DNA of 21,449 nt. Source: UBA7803 sp041686955. GTDB lineage: Bacteria; Pseudomonadota; Gammaproteobacteria; Pseudomonadales; Azotimanducaceae. Position numbers and translations under genes: made by a program. Of this stretch, positions 7,329 through 13,764 are shown piece after piece (position 1 is the stretch's first letter; every line of letters begins with the position of its first letter). The stretch is from contig JAWLCV010000069.1 in the NCBI GenBank assembly GCA_041686955.1, forward strand, positions 1 through 21,449. Direction: 5' to 3'. The notes under the pieces were generated by a model. The model made no database searches, was not told where the DNA came from, and saw nothing but the letters and a program-made list of their open reading frames with translations.

Positions 7329-7757
7329 CTAGCGCTTCGGCTCCCGCGGGGTTTCGCCGGAGCGGGAGGCGTTCATGTCGTCGAGCTTGCGGTTCAAGCG
7401 GCTGCCGGCCTGGTTCAACCAGGGATTGCGGCGGGCCTCCTCGAATACGCGCTCGCGCAGGGGCGCCACCACGTCGTCCGAGGTGCCGACGCGGCGCCGA
7501 TGGCCGAACAGGTTGATCCAGATCTCCGAGCGCCGGCCGAAGCGGAGCAGCCGGCGGAAGTACTGGTAGGGGTCGTCGCCGCCGGCCAGGAGCCCCATAA
7601 CGGCGGCAACGATCGACAGAGGGCTCAGCAGCAGGTCGCGCAGGCCGTCGAACGCCAGCTTGAACTGGAACACCAGCACGTCCCAGACGAGCTGGAGGCG
7701 GGAAGTGTGATGAGGCTGGAGTTCGGGCGCCTCTCGATCGGGGTCGGAGTAGGCCAT
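7329..7757 (-). CDS. Conserved hypothetical membrane-associated protein
   Basis: This 142-residue protein has one hydrophobic segment at about 42-58 (LLLSPLSIVAAVMGLLAGG), preceded by an amphipathic helix (LVWDVLVFQFKLAFDGLRD). It is followed by a conserved-looking stretch PYQYFRRLLRFGRRSEIWINLFG and a basic, polar C-terminus. There is no signal peptide or catalytic motif. I recall similar proteins as uncharacterised gammaproteobacterial families, but I cannot name one. The start at ATG 7757 has only a distant GGAG. It is the first of three minus-strand genes (7757 down to 5888), separated from the lipoprotein by 110 nt in which I see no gene. Confidence 0.65.
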   Translation of the reverse strand: MAYSDPDREAPELQPHHTSRLQLVWDVLVFQFKLAFDGLRDLLLSPLSIVAAVMGLLAGGDDPYQYFRRLLRFGRRSEIWINLFGHRRRVGTSDDVVAPLRERVFEEARRNPWLNQAGSRLNRKLDDMNASRSGETPREPKR

Positions 7758-7849
7758 GGGCCGAGTCTACTCCGGCCGGGGCGTCGTGCGAAAGGCGGGC
7801 GTTCGGGGTCGCGCGGCTCTTTGCCTCAACTGCCAACTATAACGGCTTG

Positions 7850-7861
7850 CGTCATATGACG
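7850..7861. promoter_or_regulatory. 12-bp perfect palindrome, candidate operator upstream of the higBA remnant
   Basis: CGTCATATGACG is a perfect 12-bp palindrome seven bases after a TATAAC hexamer (7838-7843) that could serve as a -10 box; no good -35 is visible. HigA-type antitoxins are helix-turn-helix repressors of their own promoter, so this is a natural candidate for the HigA operator. That role is inferred from position only. Confidence 0.35.
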
Positions 7862-7877
7862 TCCCGCGTCAGGCTGA

Positions 7878-8009
7878 GGCAACCGCCTGGAAATGTTGAA
7901 AGGCAATCGTCGCGGATCGTACAGCATCCGAATCAACGAGCAATGGCGACTCTGTTTCCGATCGGAAAGAGGCGATGCCTTTGACGTGGAGATCGTCGAT
8001 TACCACTGA
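7878..8009 (+). pseudogene. higB: HigB/RelE-type toxin, 5'-truncated remnant
   Basis: The frame reads GNRLEMLKGNRRGSYSIRIN, then EQWRLCFRSERGDAFDVEIVDYH and stop, which is the C-terminal ~43 residues of a HigB (RelE-fold) ribosome-dependent mRNA endonuclease. Full-length HigB has about 92 residues. In this frame a TGA at 7875-7877 closes it upstream, and none of the three forward frames from 7800 to 7877 encodes a recognisable HigB N-terminus, so about half the gene is missing rather than merely frameshifted. An internal ATG at 7893 could give a 38-residue peptide, unlikely to be an active toxin. Intact higA follows 27 nt downstream in the usual higBA order. Confidence 0.85.
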
Positions 8010-8036
8010 TCGCAGATGCCAGAGAGATCATGACGT

Positions 8037-8333
8037 ATGAAAGCCGAACGCTTGGATAACGTTCACCCTGGTGACGTCCTGCTTCACGAATTTCTGGAGC
8101 CTCTTGGCCTCAGCCAGAACGCGCTCGCTCGGGCGATCGACGTGCCGCCGCGACGAATCAACGAGATCGTGCTCGGCAAGCGCGGGATCAGCGCGGACAC
8201 TGCTGTCCGCCTTGCGCGAGCTTTGGGTACCAGCGAGCGCTTCTGGCTGGGCCTGCAAATCGACTTCGATCTCGAGGAGGCGCAGGCAGCACTGGGGGCC
8301 AAGCTGAAGAAAATTCGCAGGGTGGCGGCCTAG
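8037..8333 (+). CDS. higA: HigA-family antitoxin, orphaned
   Basis: This 98-residue protein is a HigA-type antitoxin: the opening RLDNVHPGDVLLHEFLEPLGLSQNALARAI is the classic HigA N-terminus, with a helix-turn-helix at about residues 26-47 (SQNALARAIDVPPRRINEIVLG) and the family tail LALGTSERFWLGLQIDFDLE-like region. HigA binds and neutralises HigB and represses the higBA promoter. Here its toxin partner is truncated, so it may persist only as a DNA-binding regulator, or as an antitoxin against HigB toxins encoded elsewhere. Its stop TAG lies within a CTAG whose complement is the stop codon of the convergent glycosyltransferase gene, a four-base overlap. Confidence 0.92.
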   Translation: MKAERLDNVHPGDVLLHEFLEPLGLSQNALARAIDVPPRRINEIVLGKRGISADTAVRLARALGTSERFWLGLQIDFDLEEAQAALGAKLKKIRRVAA

Positions 8334-9751
8334 CGCGCGCCGTCGCCCACCAGCACCACCTCCACGGTCTGCATCAGGATGATGAGATCCAGCAGCAGGC
8401 TGTGGTTCTTGAGGTAGTAGAGGTCGTACTGCAGCTTTTCCTTGGCATCCTCCACCGAGGCGCCGTAGGGGTAGCAGAGCTGCGCCCAGCCGGTGATGCC
8501 GGGCTTCACCCGATGGCGTTGCCGGTAGTAGGGCAGCTTCTCGTTCAGATCCTCGACGAACACCGGCCGCTCGGGGCGCGGTCCCACGAAGCTCATGTCG
8601 CCCTTCAGCACGTTGAAGAGCTGGGGCAGCTCGTCGATGCGGGTCTTGCGGATGAAGGCGCCGATCCGGGTGATACGCGGGTCGTTCTGCTGGGCCCAGA
8701 TGGCCTGGCCTTCCTTCTCGGCGTCCGGACGCATGCTGCGGAACTTCAGCACCTCGAACGGCTTACCGTCCAGGCCCACCCGCACCTGGCGGTAGAGCAC
8801 CGGGTGCTTGAAGCGGCTCTCGACGAGGCTCGCCAACGCGGTCAGCAGCATGACGGGCCAGATCACGAGCAGCAGCAGGCCGCTGGCCAGCACGTCGAAG
8901 GCACGCTTGGTGGCCGTTCGTCCGCCGTTGGCGACGAAACCGTCGGAGAACACCATCCAGGATGGACGCAGCAGGTCCACGTCGATCTTGCCGGCCTCGC
9001 GCTCGATGAACTGCTGGATGTCGCACACCTCGACGCCCTGCATGCGGCACTCGAGCAGCTCGTCCAGCGGGATACCGCCGCCCGCGTCCTGATTTCGCCG
9101 GCGCTCGTCCATGGCAACGACGATCTCGTCGATGTCGTTGCGCTTGCAGAACTCCGGTAACGGATCCTGGTTGTAGATGACCTTGGCGCCCCAGGCTGTC
9201 ACCTCGTTGGTGGTGGCGTCGGGATTGGGCTCGAGGAAGCCCAGCAGCTTGAAGGCCCGCTGGTCCGACCGCCGGCGCATCCGGGAGGCGATCTTCAGGG
9301 CCCGCTGCCCGGTACCCAACACGATCACGCGGCGCTTGAAGGACTCCTCGTTGAGAAAATGTCCTGTGATCCAGCGCCATACCGCGAGCAGAACGAAAGC
9401 CGAGATGCACGACATCAGCAGCACGCCGCGGCCGATGGCGAGGCTCGGAAACAGGTACGAGAGCACCGCAGTGGCGGTGCCGCCGAGCAGGAAGATGGCC
9501 ACCGCCGTGCGCAGCATCATGCCGGCGATGCCTTCCCGGATCTTCGCCTCGTAGACGCCCATGGCGAGCATGGAGATCACCAGCACCAGGGCGAAGATGA
9601 CGGAAGGCAGCAACAGATCGGTGCCGCCGAGCTCGCCCATCCGAAGGTAGTTGCCCAGGTACGGGGCCAGCACCAGCACAAGCCCCTCCACGACGGCGAT
9701 GAGGAGCACCGACGTGTGGATGTAGTGTCTGGCTATGCGTACGTGTGCCAA
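8330..9751 (-). CDS. Undecaprenyl-phosphate sugar-1-phosphate transferase, XrtA/PEP-CTERM-associated type
   Basis: This is a polyprenyl-phosphate hexose-1-phosphate transferase (bacterial sugar transferase, WcaJ/EpsB type) that starts polysaccharide repeat-unit synthesis on undecaprenyl phosphate in the inner membrane. It has 473 residues. Four N-terminal transmembrane helices lie between about 12 and 128. They are followed by a Rossmann-like cytoplasmic domain with VIVLGTGQRALKIA, a further membrane helix near 287-310 (LASGLLLLVIWPVMLLTALA), and the catalytic domain with KFRSM (336-340), KTRIDELPQLFNVLKGDMSF and VGPRPE (369-394), and KPGITGWAQ (from about 416). The ending VEVVLVGDGAR matches the subgroup found at XrtA (exosortase)/PEP-CTERM loci (TIGR03013), as far as I can recall its pattern. 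It is transcribed away from the GT4 gene. Confidence 0.9.
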   Translation of the reverse strand: MAHVRIARHYIHTSVLLIAVVEGLVLVLAPYLGNYLRMGELGGTDLLLPSVIFALVLVISMLAMGVYEAKIREGIAGMMLRTAVAIFLLGGTATAVLSYLFPSLAIGRGVLLMSCISAFVLLAVWRWITGHFLNEESFKRRVIVLGTGQRALKIASRMRRRSDQRAFKLLGFLEPNPDATTNEVTAWGAKVIYNQDPLPEFCKRNDIDEIVVAMDERRRNQDAGGGIPLDELLECRMQGVEVCDIQQFIEREAGKIDVDLLRPSWMVFSDGFVANGGRTATKRAFDVLASGLLLLVIWPVMLLTALASLVESRFKHPVLYRQVRVGLDGKPFEVLKFRSMRPDAEKEGQAIWAQQNDPRITRIGAFIRKTRIDELPQLFNVLKGDMSFVGPRPERPVFVEDLNEKLPYYRQRHRVKPGITGWAQLCYPYGASVEDAKEKLQYDLYYLKNHSLLLDLIILMQTVEVVLVGDGAR

Positions 9752-9824
9752 AGGGCGAGCCCGCGCTCAGCGTGATTGGTTGCGGGAAATTGTGGCGCAG
9801 CTTGGCGATTGGGTGTGGGTGAGG

Positions 9825-9872
9825 TTGTAAGCAATCTCGACGGAAAGTCGTTCATTCTGATTTTGCTTACAA
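9825..9872. promoter_or_regulatory. Perfect 10-bp inverted repeat in the divergent glycosyltransferase promoter region
   Basis: TTGTAAGCAA (9825-9834) and TTGCTTACAA (9863-9872) are exact reverse complements, 28 bases apart. They sit in the 208-nt region between the divergently transcribed sugar transferase (start 9751) and GT4 gene (start 9960). The arms are AT-rich in a GC-rich neighbourhood. Centre-to-centre spacing is 38 bp, between three and four helical turns. This arrangement suits two binding sites for a regulator controlling both genes; each arm also offers a TTGCTT that could act as a -35 element in either direction. The rest of the region shows no other clear signal. Confidence 0.5.
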
Positions 9873-9959
9873 GCCTCTTCCCAGGCGCTACGACCTGGCC
9901 GGTGCGCCTGTGCTAGCCTCCGCCACGGCTCACAACCAATCGGGGATCAAGCCGAACTC

Positions 9960-11141
9960 GTGAAAATTCTCTATCACCACCGGATTGCGTCCAAGGACGG
10001 TCAGTTCGTGCACATCGACGAGCTGACCCGCGCACTCGAGGCTCAGGGGCACCAGATCGTCATGGTCGGCCCGGCTGTGGTCGAAAGCGACCAGTTCGGC
10101 TCCGATGGCGGGCTGGTGGCGTGGCTGAAGAGATTCATGCCCAAATTCGCCTATGAGCTTCTGGAGCTGACCTACAGCCTGGTTGCGTACGTGAAGCTGC
10201 ACCGGGCAGTGAAAACTCATGCACCCGATTGCCTCTACGAGCGCTATAACCTGTACACGCCCGCGGGTGTCTGGATCAAACGCCGCTTCGGTCTGCCGAT
10301 GCTGCTCGAGGTCAACGCGCCGTTGTTCGATGAGCGACGCCGCTACGACGGCATCGCTCTTCCGCGCTTGGCACGCTGGAGCGAGCGGTACGCCTGGCGG
10401 GGTGCCGACCATGTCCTCCCCGTGACGGAGGTGCTGGCGGAACGGGTTCTCGAGGCCGGTGTGCCGCGCGAGCGAATCTCGGTCATTCACAACGGAATCG
10501 ATCTTGGACGATTCGGCAAGATACCAGACAGTGTGGCGGCTAAGCGGGCACTGCGATTGGAAGGTCGTCTGGTGCTGGGCTTCACCGGCTTCATGCGTGA
10601 GTGGCACGGCCTCCACCGTGTGGTAGACGTGCTGGCCCGGGAAGAGGGCGGGCAGCCCCGCCAACTTCTCGTGGTCGGCGACGGACCGGCCCGAGAAAGC
10701 GTGGAACGTCGGGCGCGGGAGCTGGGCATCTCGGACCGGGTGACGATCACCGGCGTCGTCGGCCGCGACGACGTGGCGCGGTACGTTGCTGCCTTCGACG
10801 TGGCGCTGCAGCCCGACGTCGTGCCTTACGCCTCGCCGCTCAAGCTGTTCGAATACCTCGCTCTGGCGCGGGCCGTGGTTGCGCCCGATACACCGAACAT
10901 CCGAGAAATCCTCAGCCACGAGGAGAACGCGTTGCTGTTCGATCCAGCGCGGCCGGAATCGTTCGTGGATGCCGTGGAGCGGCTCTGCGTCGACAACCAA
11001 TTGCGGGAGCGTCTGTCGGGCGAGGCAAGGGAAACCATTTTCCGCGGTGACTACACCTGGGAAGGCAACGCGCGGCGGGTCGAGAGGCTGTTTCGGGACC
11101 TGGGCGTGGAGGGAGAGATTCTCGAACCGAAGCCGACCTGA
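9960..11141 (+). CDS. GT4-family glycosyltransferase
   Basis: This 393-residue GT-B-fold enzyme of family GT4 would add a sugar from a nucleotide donor to the lipid-linked glycan on the cytoplasmic side. The N-terminal acceptor domain opens KILYHHRIASKDGQFVHIDELTRAL; a family-typical SVIHNGIDLGRF precedes the donor domain. That domain has LGFTGFMREWHGLHRVVDVL, LLVVGDGPARESVERRARELG, and the nucleotide-sugar site LKLFEYLALARAVVAPDTPN (Glu of FEYLA). The start is GTG 9960, giving the usual N-terminus; the only purine run is GGGGA about 13 bases upstream. The donor and acceptor cannot be read from the sequence. Similar GT4 enzymes occur in XrtA-type exopolysaccharide loci. Confidence 0.9.
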   Translation: MKILYHHRIASKDGQFVHIDELTRALEAQGHQIVMVGPAVVESDQFGSDGGLVAWLKRFMPKFAYELLELTYSLVAYVKLHRAVKTHAPDCLYERYNLYTPAGVWIKRRFGLPMLLEVNAPLFDERRRYDGIALPRLARWSERYAWRGADHVLPVTEVLAERVLEAGVPRERISVIHNGIDLGRFGKIPDSVAAKRALRLEGRLVLGFTGFMREWHGLHRVVDVLAREEGGQPRQLLVVGDGPARESVERRARELGISDRVTITGVVGRDDVARYVAAFDVALQPDVVPYASPLKLFEYLALARAVVAPDTPNIREILSHEENALLFDPARPESFVDAVERLCVDNQLRERLSGEARETIFRGDYTWEGNARRVERLFRDLGVEGEILEPKPT

Positions 11142-11227
11142 GCGGGTATCACCTCTGGACACGGCATCGCAGAAATCCACCCGGGAGCATGTAAAATGCC
11201 GTAAAGCTCCGGCCATCGGGTGATCGC

Positions 11228-12550
11228 ATGAAGTATTCGGTTCGTGGATGGCTGTTCGCAGCCGCGGCTCTCATACAGTGTCCGTCGACGGTGTGGTCCG
11301 CCGAAATCGGCCCCGAGGGCGATCTCTACGCAGCGGTGGCCGCCCTCGAGGCTGGCGACGAATTGGTGTTGCGAGGCGGAACCTACACCCTAGACAGCGC
11401 ATTTCGGGTCACTGCCAGTGGTACCGCCGAGGCACCCATCATCATCCGGGCCAAGCCTGGCGAGACGCCGGTCATCCACCAGAGCAACGCGAACCAGAAC
11501 GTCATCGAGATCCAGGGTTCGGCACACCTGGCGCTGATCGGGATCGAGTTCACCGGCGGCTCTCACGGCATTCGGCTCATGAGCTCGAGCTACATCACCG
11601 TCGAGGACTGCGAGATCCACGATACCGGTGACGTTGCGCTGAGTGCCAACTCCGGCGGCACGTATCGCGGGCTGCGGATACTCCGGAACCACATCCACCA
11701 CACCAACGGCACCGGCGAAGGAATGTACCTCGGCTGCAACAACGACGGCTGCCGGGTGGCTGACAGCGTCATCGAGGGGAATTACATCCACCACACCAAC
11801 GGACCGACCGTCGAGCAGGGGGACGGAATCGAGCTCAAGGAAGGCAGCTACGGCAACGTCATTCGGGACAACGTGATTCACGACACGAATTATCCGGGGA
11901 TCTTGACGTACAGCACGGTGGGAAACGGTGCCCCGAACCTCATCGAAGGTAACGTCATCTGGAACAGTAACGACAACGGCCTGCAGGTGGCCGCAGATGC
12001 CGTGATCCGCAACAACATCATTCTGGGCTCGCCGGTGGCTTTCCAGCTGCATCAGGCAGGGTCGCCGTCTCAGATCGAGTTCGTGCACAACACCGTGGTG
12101 ACCCAGGGTACGGCCGTCTACGTCCGCAACGTGAGCGGGCCGGTGGCGGTCGCGAACAACGCCATCTATTCCCAGTCCGGGCTGGCGATCAACTTCGTCA
12201 GCGGCGATCTGAACCAAGTGACGGTTGCGGGCAATGTCGGTCAGGGCGGCATTGCCGGCAAGTCCGGCGGGTACGTGAATGGCAACGGGATCGGCAGCGA
12301 CTTCGTCGGCGGCCATTTCGGCGTTCCGCCCATCGATCTGTTTCCGGCCGCGGGAAGTGCGTTGCTCGGTGCCGGTGACCCTGCATATGCCACGCCAGCA
12401 GATTTCAACGGTACCGCCCGTCATAGTCCGCCGGATGTTGGTGCCTACAGCCATGACGCCGGTGGAAATCCCGGGTGGACCGTTGCGGCGGGGTTCAAGT
12501 CGGTTGTGAGGGGAGACGTGCCGCGCCCCCCTGTGCTGCGGGAGCGTTAG
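11228..12550 (+). CDS. Secreted right-handed parallel beta-helix protein
   Basis: The 440-residue product has a Sec signal peptide (about residues 1-25, ending STVWSA) and then repeated short strands of a right-handed beta-helix. Visible coils include LVLRGGTYTLDSAFRVTASG, APIIIRAKPGETPVI, LALIGIEFTGGSHGIRLMSS, LRILRNHIHHTNGTGEGMYL, IEGNYIHHTNGPTVEQGDGI, IRDNVIHDTNYPGILTY, IEGNVIWNSNDNGLQVA and IRNNIILGSPVAFQL. The N-terminal pattern (GGTYT then TASGTAEAPIIIRA) resembles PL6-type alginate lyases and related polysaccharide-active proteins. In this context it may cut, epimerise or bind the exopolysaccharide; catalytic residues cannot be assigned. The two His-His-Thr-Asn-Gly turns are neighbouring coils. 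There is no PEP-CTERM tail. A GGGTGATC run precedes ATG 11228. Confidence 0.85.
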   Translation: MKYSVRGWLFAAAALIQCPSTVWSAEIGPEGDLYAAVAALEAGDELVLRGGTYTLDSAFRVTASGTAEAPIIIRAKPGETPVIHQSNANQNVIEIQGSAHLALIGIEFTGGSHGIRLMSSSYITVEDCEIHDTGDVALSANSGGTYRGLRILRNHIHHTNGTGEGMYLGCNNDGCRVADSVIEGNYIHHTNGPTVEQGDGIELKEGSYGNVIRDNVIHDTNYPGILTYSTVGNGAPNLIEGNVIWNSNDNGLQVAADAVIRNNIILGSPVAFQLHQAGSPSQIEFVHNTVVTQGTAVYVRNVSGPVAVANNAIYSQSGLAINFVSGDLNQVTVAGNVGQGGIAGKSGGYVNGNGIGSDFVGGHFGVPPIDLFPAAGSALLGAGDPAYATPADFNGTARHSPPDVGAYSHDAGGNPGWTVAAGFKSVVRGDVPRPPVLRER

Positions 12551-12604
12551 CATCCCACCAGAACATGCCTCGCTCGGCAGGGGGCGCAGGCGCAAGGAGG
12601 GGAA

Positions 12605-12617
12605 TCAGGTATACTGA
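12605..12617. promoter_or_regulatory. -10-like TATACT inside a small inverted repeat
   Basis: TCAG and CTGA (12605-12608 and 12614-12617) flank GTATA. The same bases include TATACT (12610-12615), a good match to a -10 box, 27 bases before ATG 12643. No -35 box is obvious upstream. An operator overlapping the -10 would suit an autoregulated toxin-like pair, but this is only a positional inference. Confidence 0.3.
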
Positions 12618-12642
12618 TCGGAGCTGCCAATAGCGCGTAGTC

Positions 12643-12930
12643 ATGGACGCAGAGAGGCAACGAGCATCAGTGCTGGCTCGCAAGTATGTCTGGTGGAAGA
12701 CTCCGGAGGTAGCGCTCGCCAATCAGACGCATTTCCTCGCACATCTGATGACATACGGAACGCTGGAAGACGTCCGGTGGATGCTGGAGAGCTATGATCG
12801 CGAATGTCTTAGGGCGGTGTTGAGACAGGCACCCCCCGGGGTCTTCAACGGTCGATCTTGGACCTTCTGGCATCGTCGACTTGGCTTCAAAAAAATTCCG
12901 CCTCTGCCTCACCGTCAGCTGGGAGGGTGA
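12643..12930 (+). CDS. Small uncharacterised partner of the AbiEii-like nucleotidyltransferase
   Basis: The function is unknown. The 95-residue protein is all-helical by appearance, with conserved-looking aromatic and Pro motifs: ARKYVWWKTPEVAL, HFLAHLMTYGTLEDVRWML, LRQAPPGVFNGRSWTFWHRRLG and a C-terminal PPLPHRQL. From memory this pattern occurs as a small gene directly upstream of AbiEii/DUF1814-type nucleotidyltransferases in other Proteobacteria. It does not resemble the winged-helix AbiEi antitoxin. The stop lies two bases before the proposed TTG start of the next gene, so the two are surely cotranscribed, and it is a candidate antitoxin. ATG 12643 has no clear ribosome site; GTG 12670, just before LARKYVWW, is possible. 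Confidence 0.72.
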   Translation: MDAERQRASVLARKYVWWKTPEVALANQTHFLAHLMTYGTLEDVRWMLESYDRECLRAVLRQAPPGVFNGRSWTFWHRRLGFKKIPPLPHRQLGG

Positions 12931-12932
12931 GA

Positions 12933-13589
12933 TTGTTCAAACCGCATTTGGACATATTGCCTTCAGCGCAGCGGAGCCTATACCCGGAGCTTCAACCTGC
13001 TCGACGAGGGTTCGCTCTATATGGCGGCACGGCCATCGCTCTTCGTCTCGGCCATCGTGCCTCGGTAGACTTCGACTTCTTCAGTCACGATCCTCTCAAT
13101 GTAGATTCGCTCTTCGAGCAGCTTCCGTTTCTCGAGCGGAGCGAGGTCCTGCAGCGGGACCCCAACACGCTGACTGTTTCACTCGAACGGGGCGAGCCGG
13201 TCAAGCTGTCCTTTTTCGGGGGCATCACCTTTGGCCGAGTTGGGGAGCCCGATGAGACTGAGGACGGGACGCTTCTCGTAGCTTCTCAACTCGATTTATT
13301 GGCCACCAAGCTGAAGGTTCTGTTGCAGCGCGTGGAAGCGAAGGACTATCTCGATATCGAAGCGTTACTGCGGGCTGGCATCGAGCTGAAGGATGGCCTC
13401 GGAGCTGCTCGGACTCTTTATGGGAGTCAGTTTCCGCCAATGGACTGTGTGAAAGCGCTGGCTTATTTCGATGAGGGAGACGCTCGGACCCTTCCTGACA
13501 GTACCAAGGGATACCTAACTGCGGTTGTGGAAGGTTGGAACCTGAAGATTTCGGATGTCCCACGGACGAGTGGACGTTTGCTCGATTAG
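12933..13589 (+). CDS. AbiEii/AbiGii-type nucleotidyltransferase toxin-like protein
   Basis: This is a nucleotidyltransferase of the AbiEii/DUF1814 group, whose members act as toxins in type IV toxin-antitoxin and phage-abortive systems or as modifying enzymes. From the TTG start the motif LYGGTAIALRLGHRASVDFD (about 29-48) contains the GG signature and the paired acidic residues D46 and D48. The second conserved block TKLKVLLQRVEAKDYLDIEALL (from about 125) contains the lysines and Asp of the family. Length is 218 residues. TTG 12933 was chosen because GGGAGG at 12921-12926 lies six bases upstream and the resulting FKPHLDILP opening is family-like; GTG 12927 would abut the ribosome site. The coding sequence is visibly AT-richer than neighbouring genes, suggesting acquisition. 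Confidence 0.85.
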   Translation: MFKPHLDILPSAQRSLYPELQPARRGFALYGGTAIALRLGHRASVDFDFFSHDPLNVDSLFEQLPFLERSEVLQRDPNTLTVSLERGEPVKLSFFGGITFGRVGEPDETEDGTLLVASQLDLLATKLKVLLQRVEAKDYLDIEALLRAGIELKDGLGAARTLYGSQFPPMDCVKALAYFDEGDARTLPDSTKGYLTAVVEGWNLKISDVPRTSGRLLD

Positions 13590-13634
13590 GTCAATGCGGG
13601 GTGGGGTTTGTGGGCTCATGGGGCTCGTGTTCCT

Positions 13635-13662
13635 ATTTAACATAATATGTATTATGCGCACA
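13635..13662 (-). other. dif: dif-like XerC/XerD recombination site
   Basis: On the + strand the site reads ATTTAACATAA (13635-13645), TATGTA (13646-13651) and TTATGCGCACA (13652-13662). Its reverse complement matches E. coli dif as I know it: the XerD arm TTATGTTAAAT is identical (11/11), the XerC arm TGTGCGCATAA differs at one base (10/11), and the six-base centre differs at two. That is 25 of 28 positions. dif is where XerC and XerD, activated by FtsK, resolve chromosome dimers at the terminus. The site lies 45 nt after the AbiEii-like gene and 102 nt before the GT2 gene, in the AT-richest stretch of the window. A site exploited by a Xer-dependent mobile element is the alternative. Confidence 0.88.
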
Positions 13663-13764
13663 TGGAGGTCCTGGCGTAAGACTTTACAACTTCGAGCAAC
13701 CCCTACAACGAGGTGTCGATAGACTGAGCTTCATCGAGACTGTCCGCAGCCGAATGGAAGTAGA

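Noticed and set aside
7802..7900. Frameshifted HigB N-terminus encoded by the frame reading LRQPPGN
   Set aside because: The short match is coincidental; the rest of that frame shows no HigB sequence, so deletion explains the locus better.
9752..9959. Sigma-54 (-24/-12) promoter, as expected for some XrtA/PEP-CTERM loci
   Set aside because: No GG-N10-GC element with a fair match was found on either strand; the closest has a nine-base spacer and lies at the coding edge.
11181..11212. Imperfect inverted repeat CCGGGAGC / GCTCCGG before the beta-helix gene
   Set aside because: The arms are short with a bulge and a 17-nt loop, and there is no U-tract or other supporting signal.
11390..12595. 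Long minus-strand open frame (401 codons) opposite the beta-helix gene
   Set aside because: The + frame has a signal peptide and regular beta-helix repeats; the minus frame shows only the mirrored repetitiveness.
12551..12642. A second dif-like site upstream of the toxin-like pair, expected if the pair were a Xer-integrated element
   Set aside because: No TTAACATAA- or GCGCATAA-like arm is present here or elsewhere in the window by eye, so a flanked mobile unit is not demonstrated.
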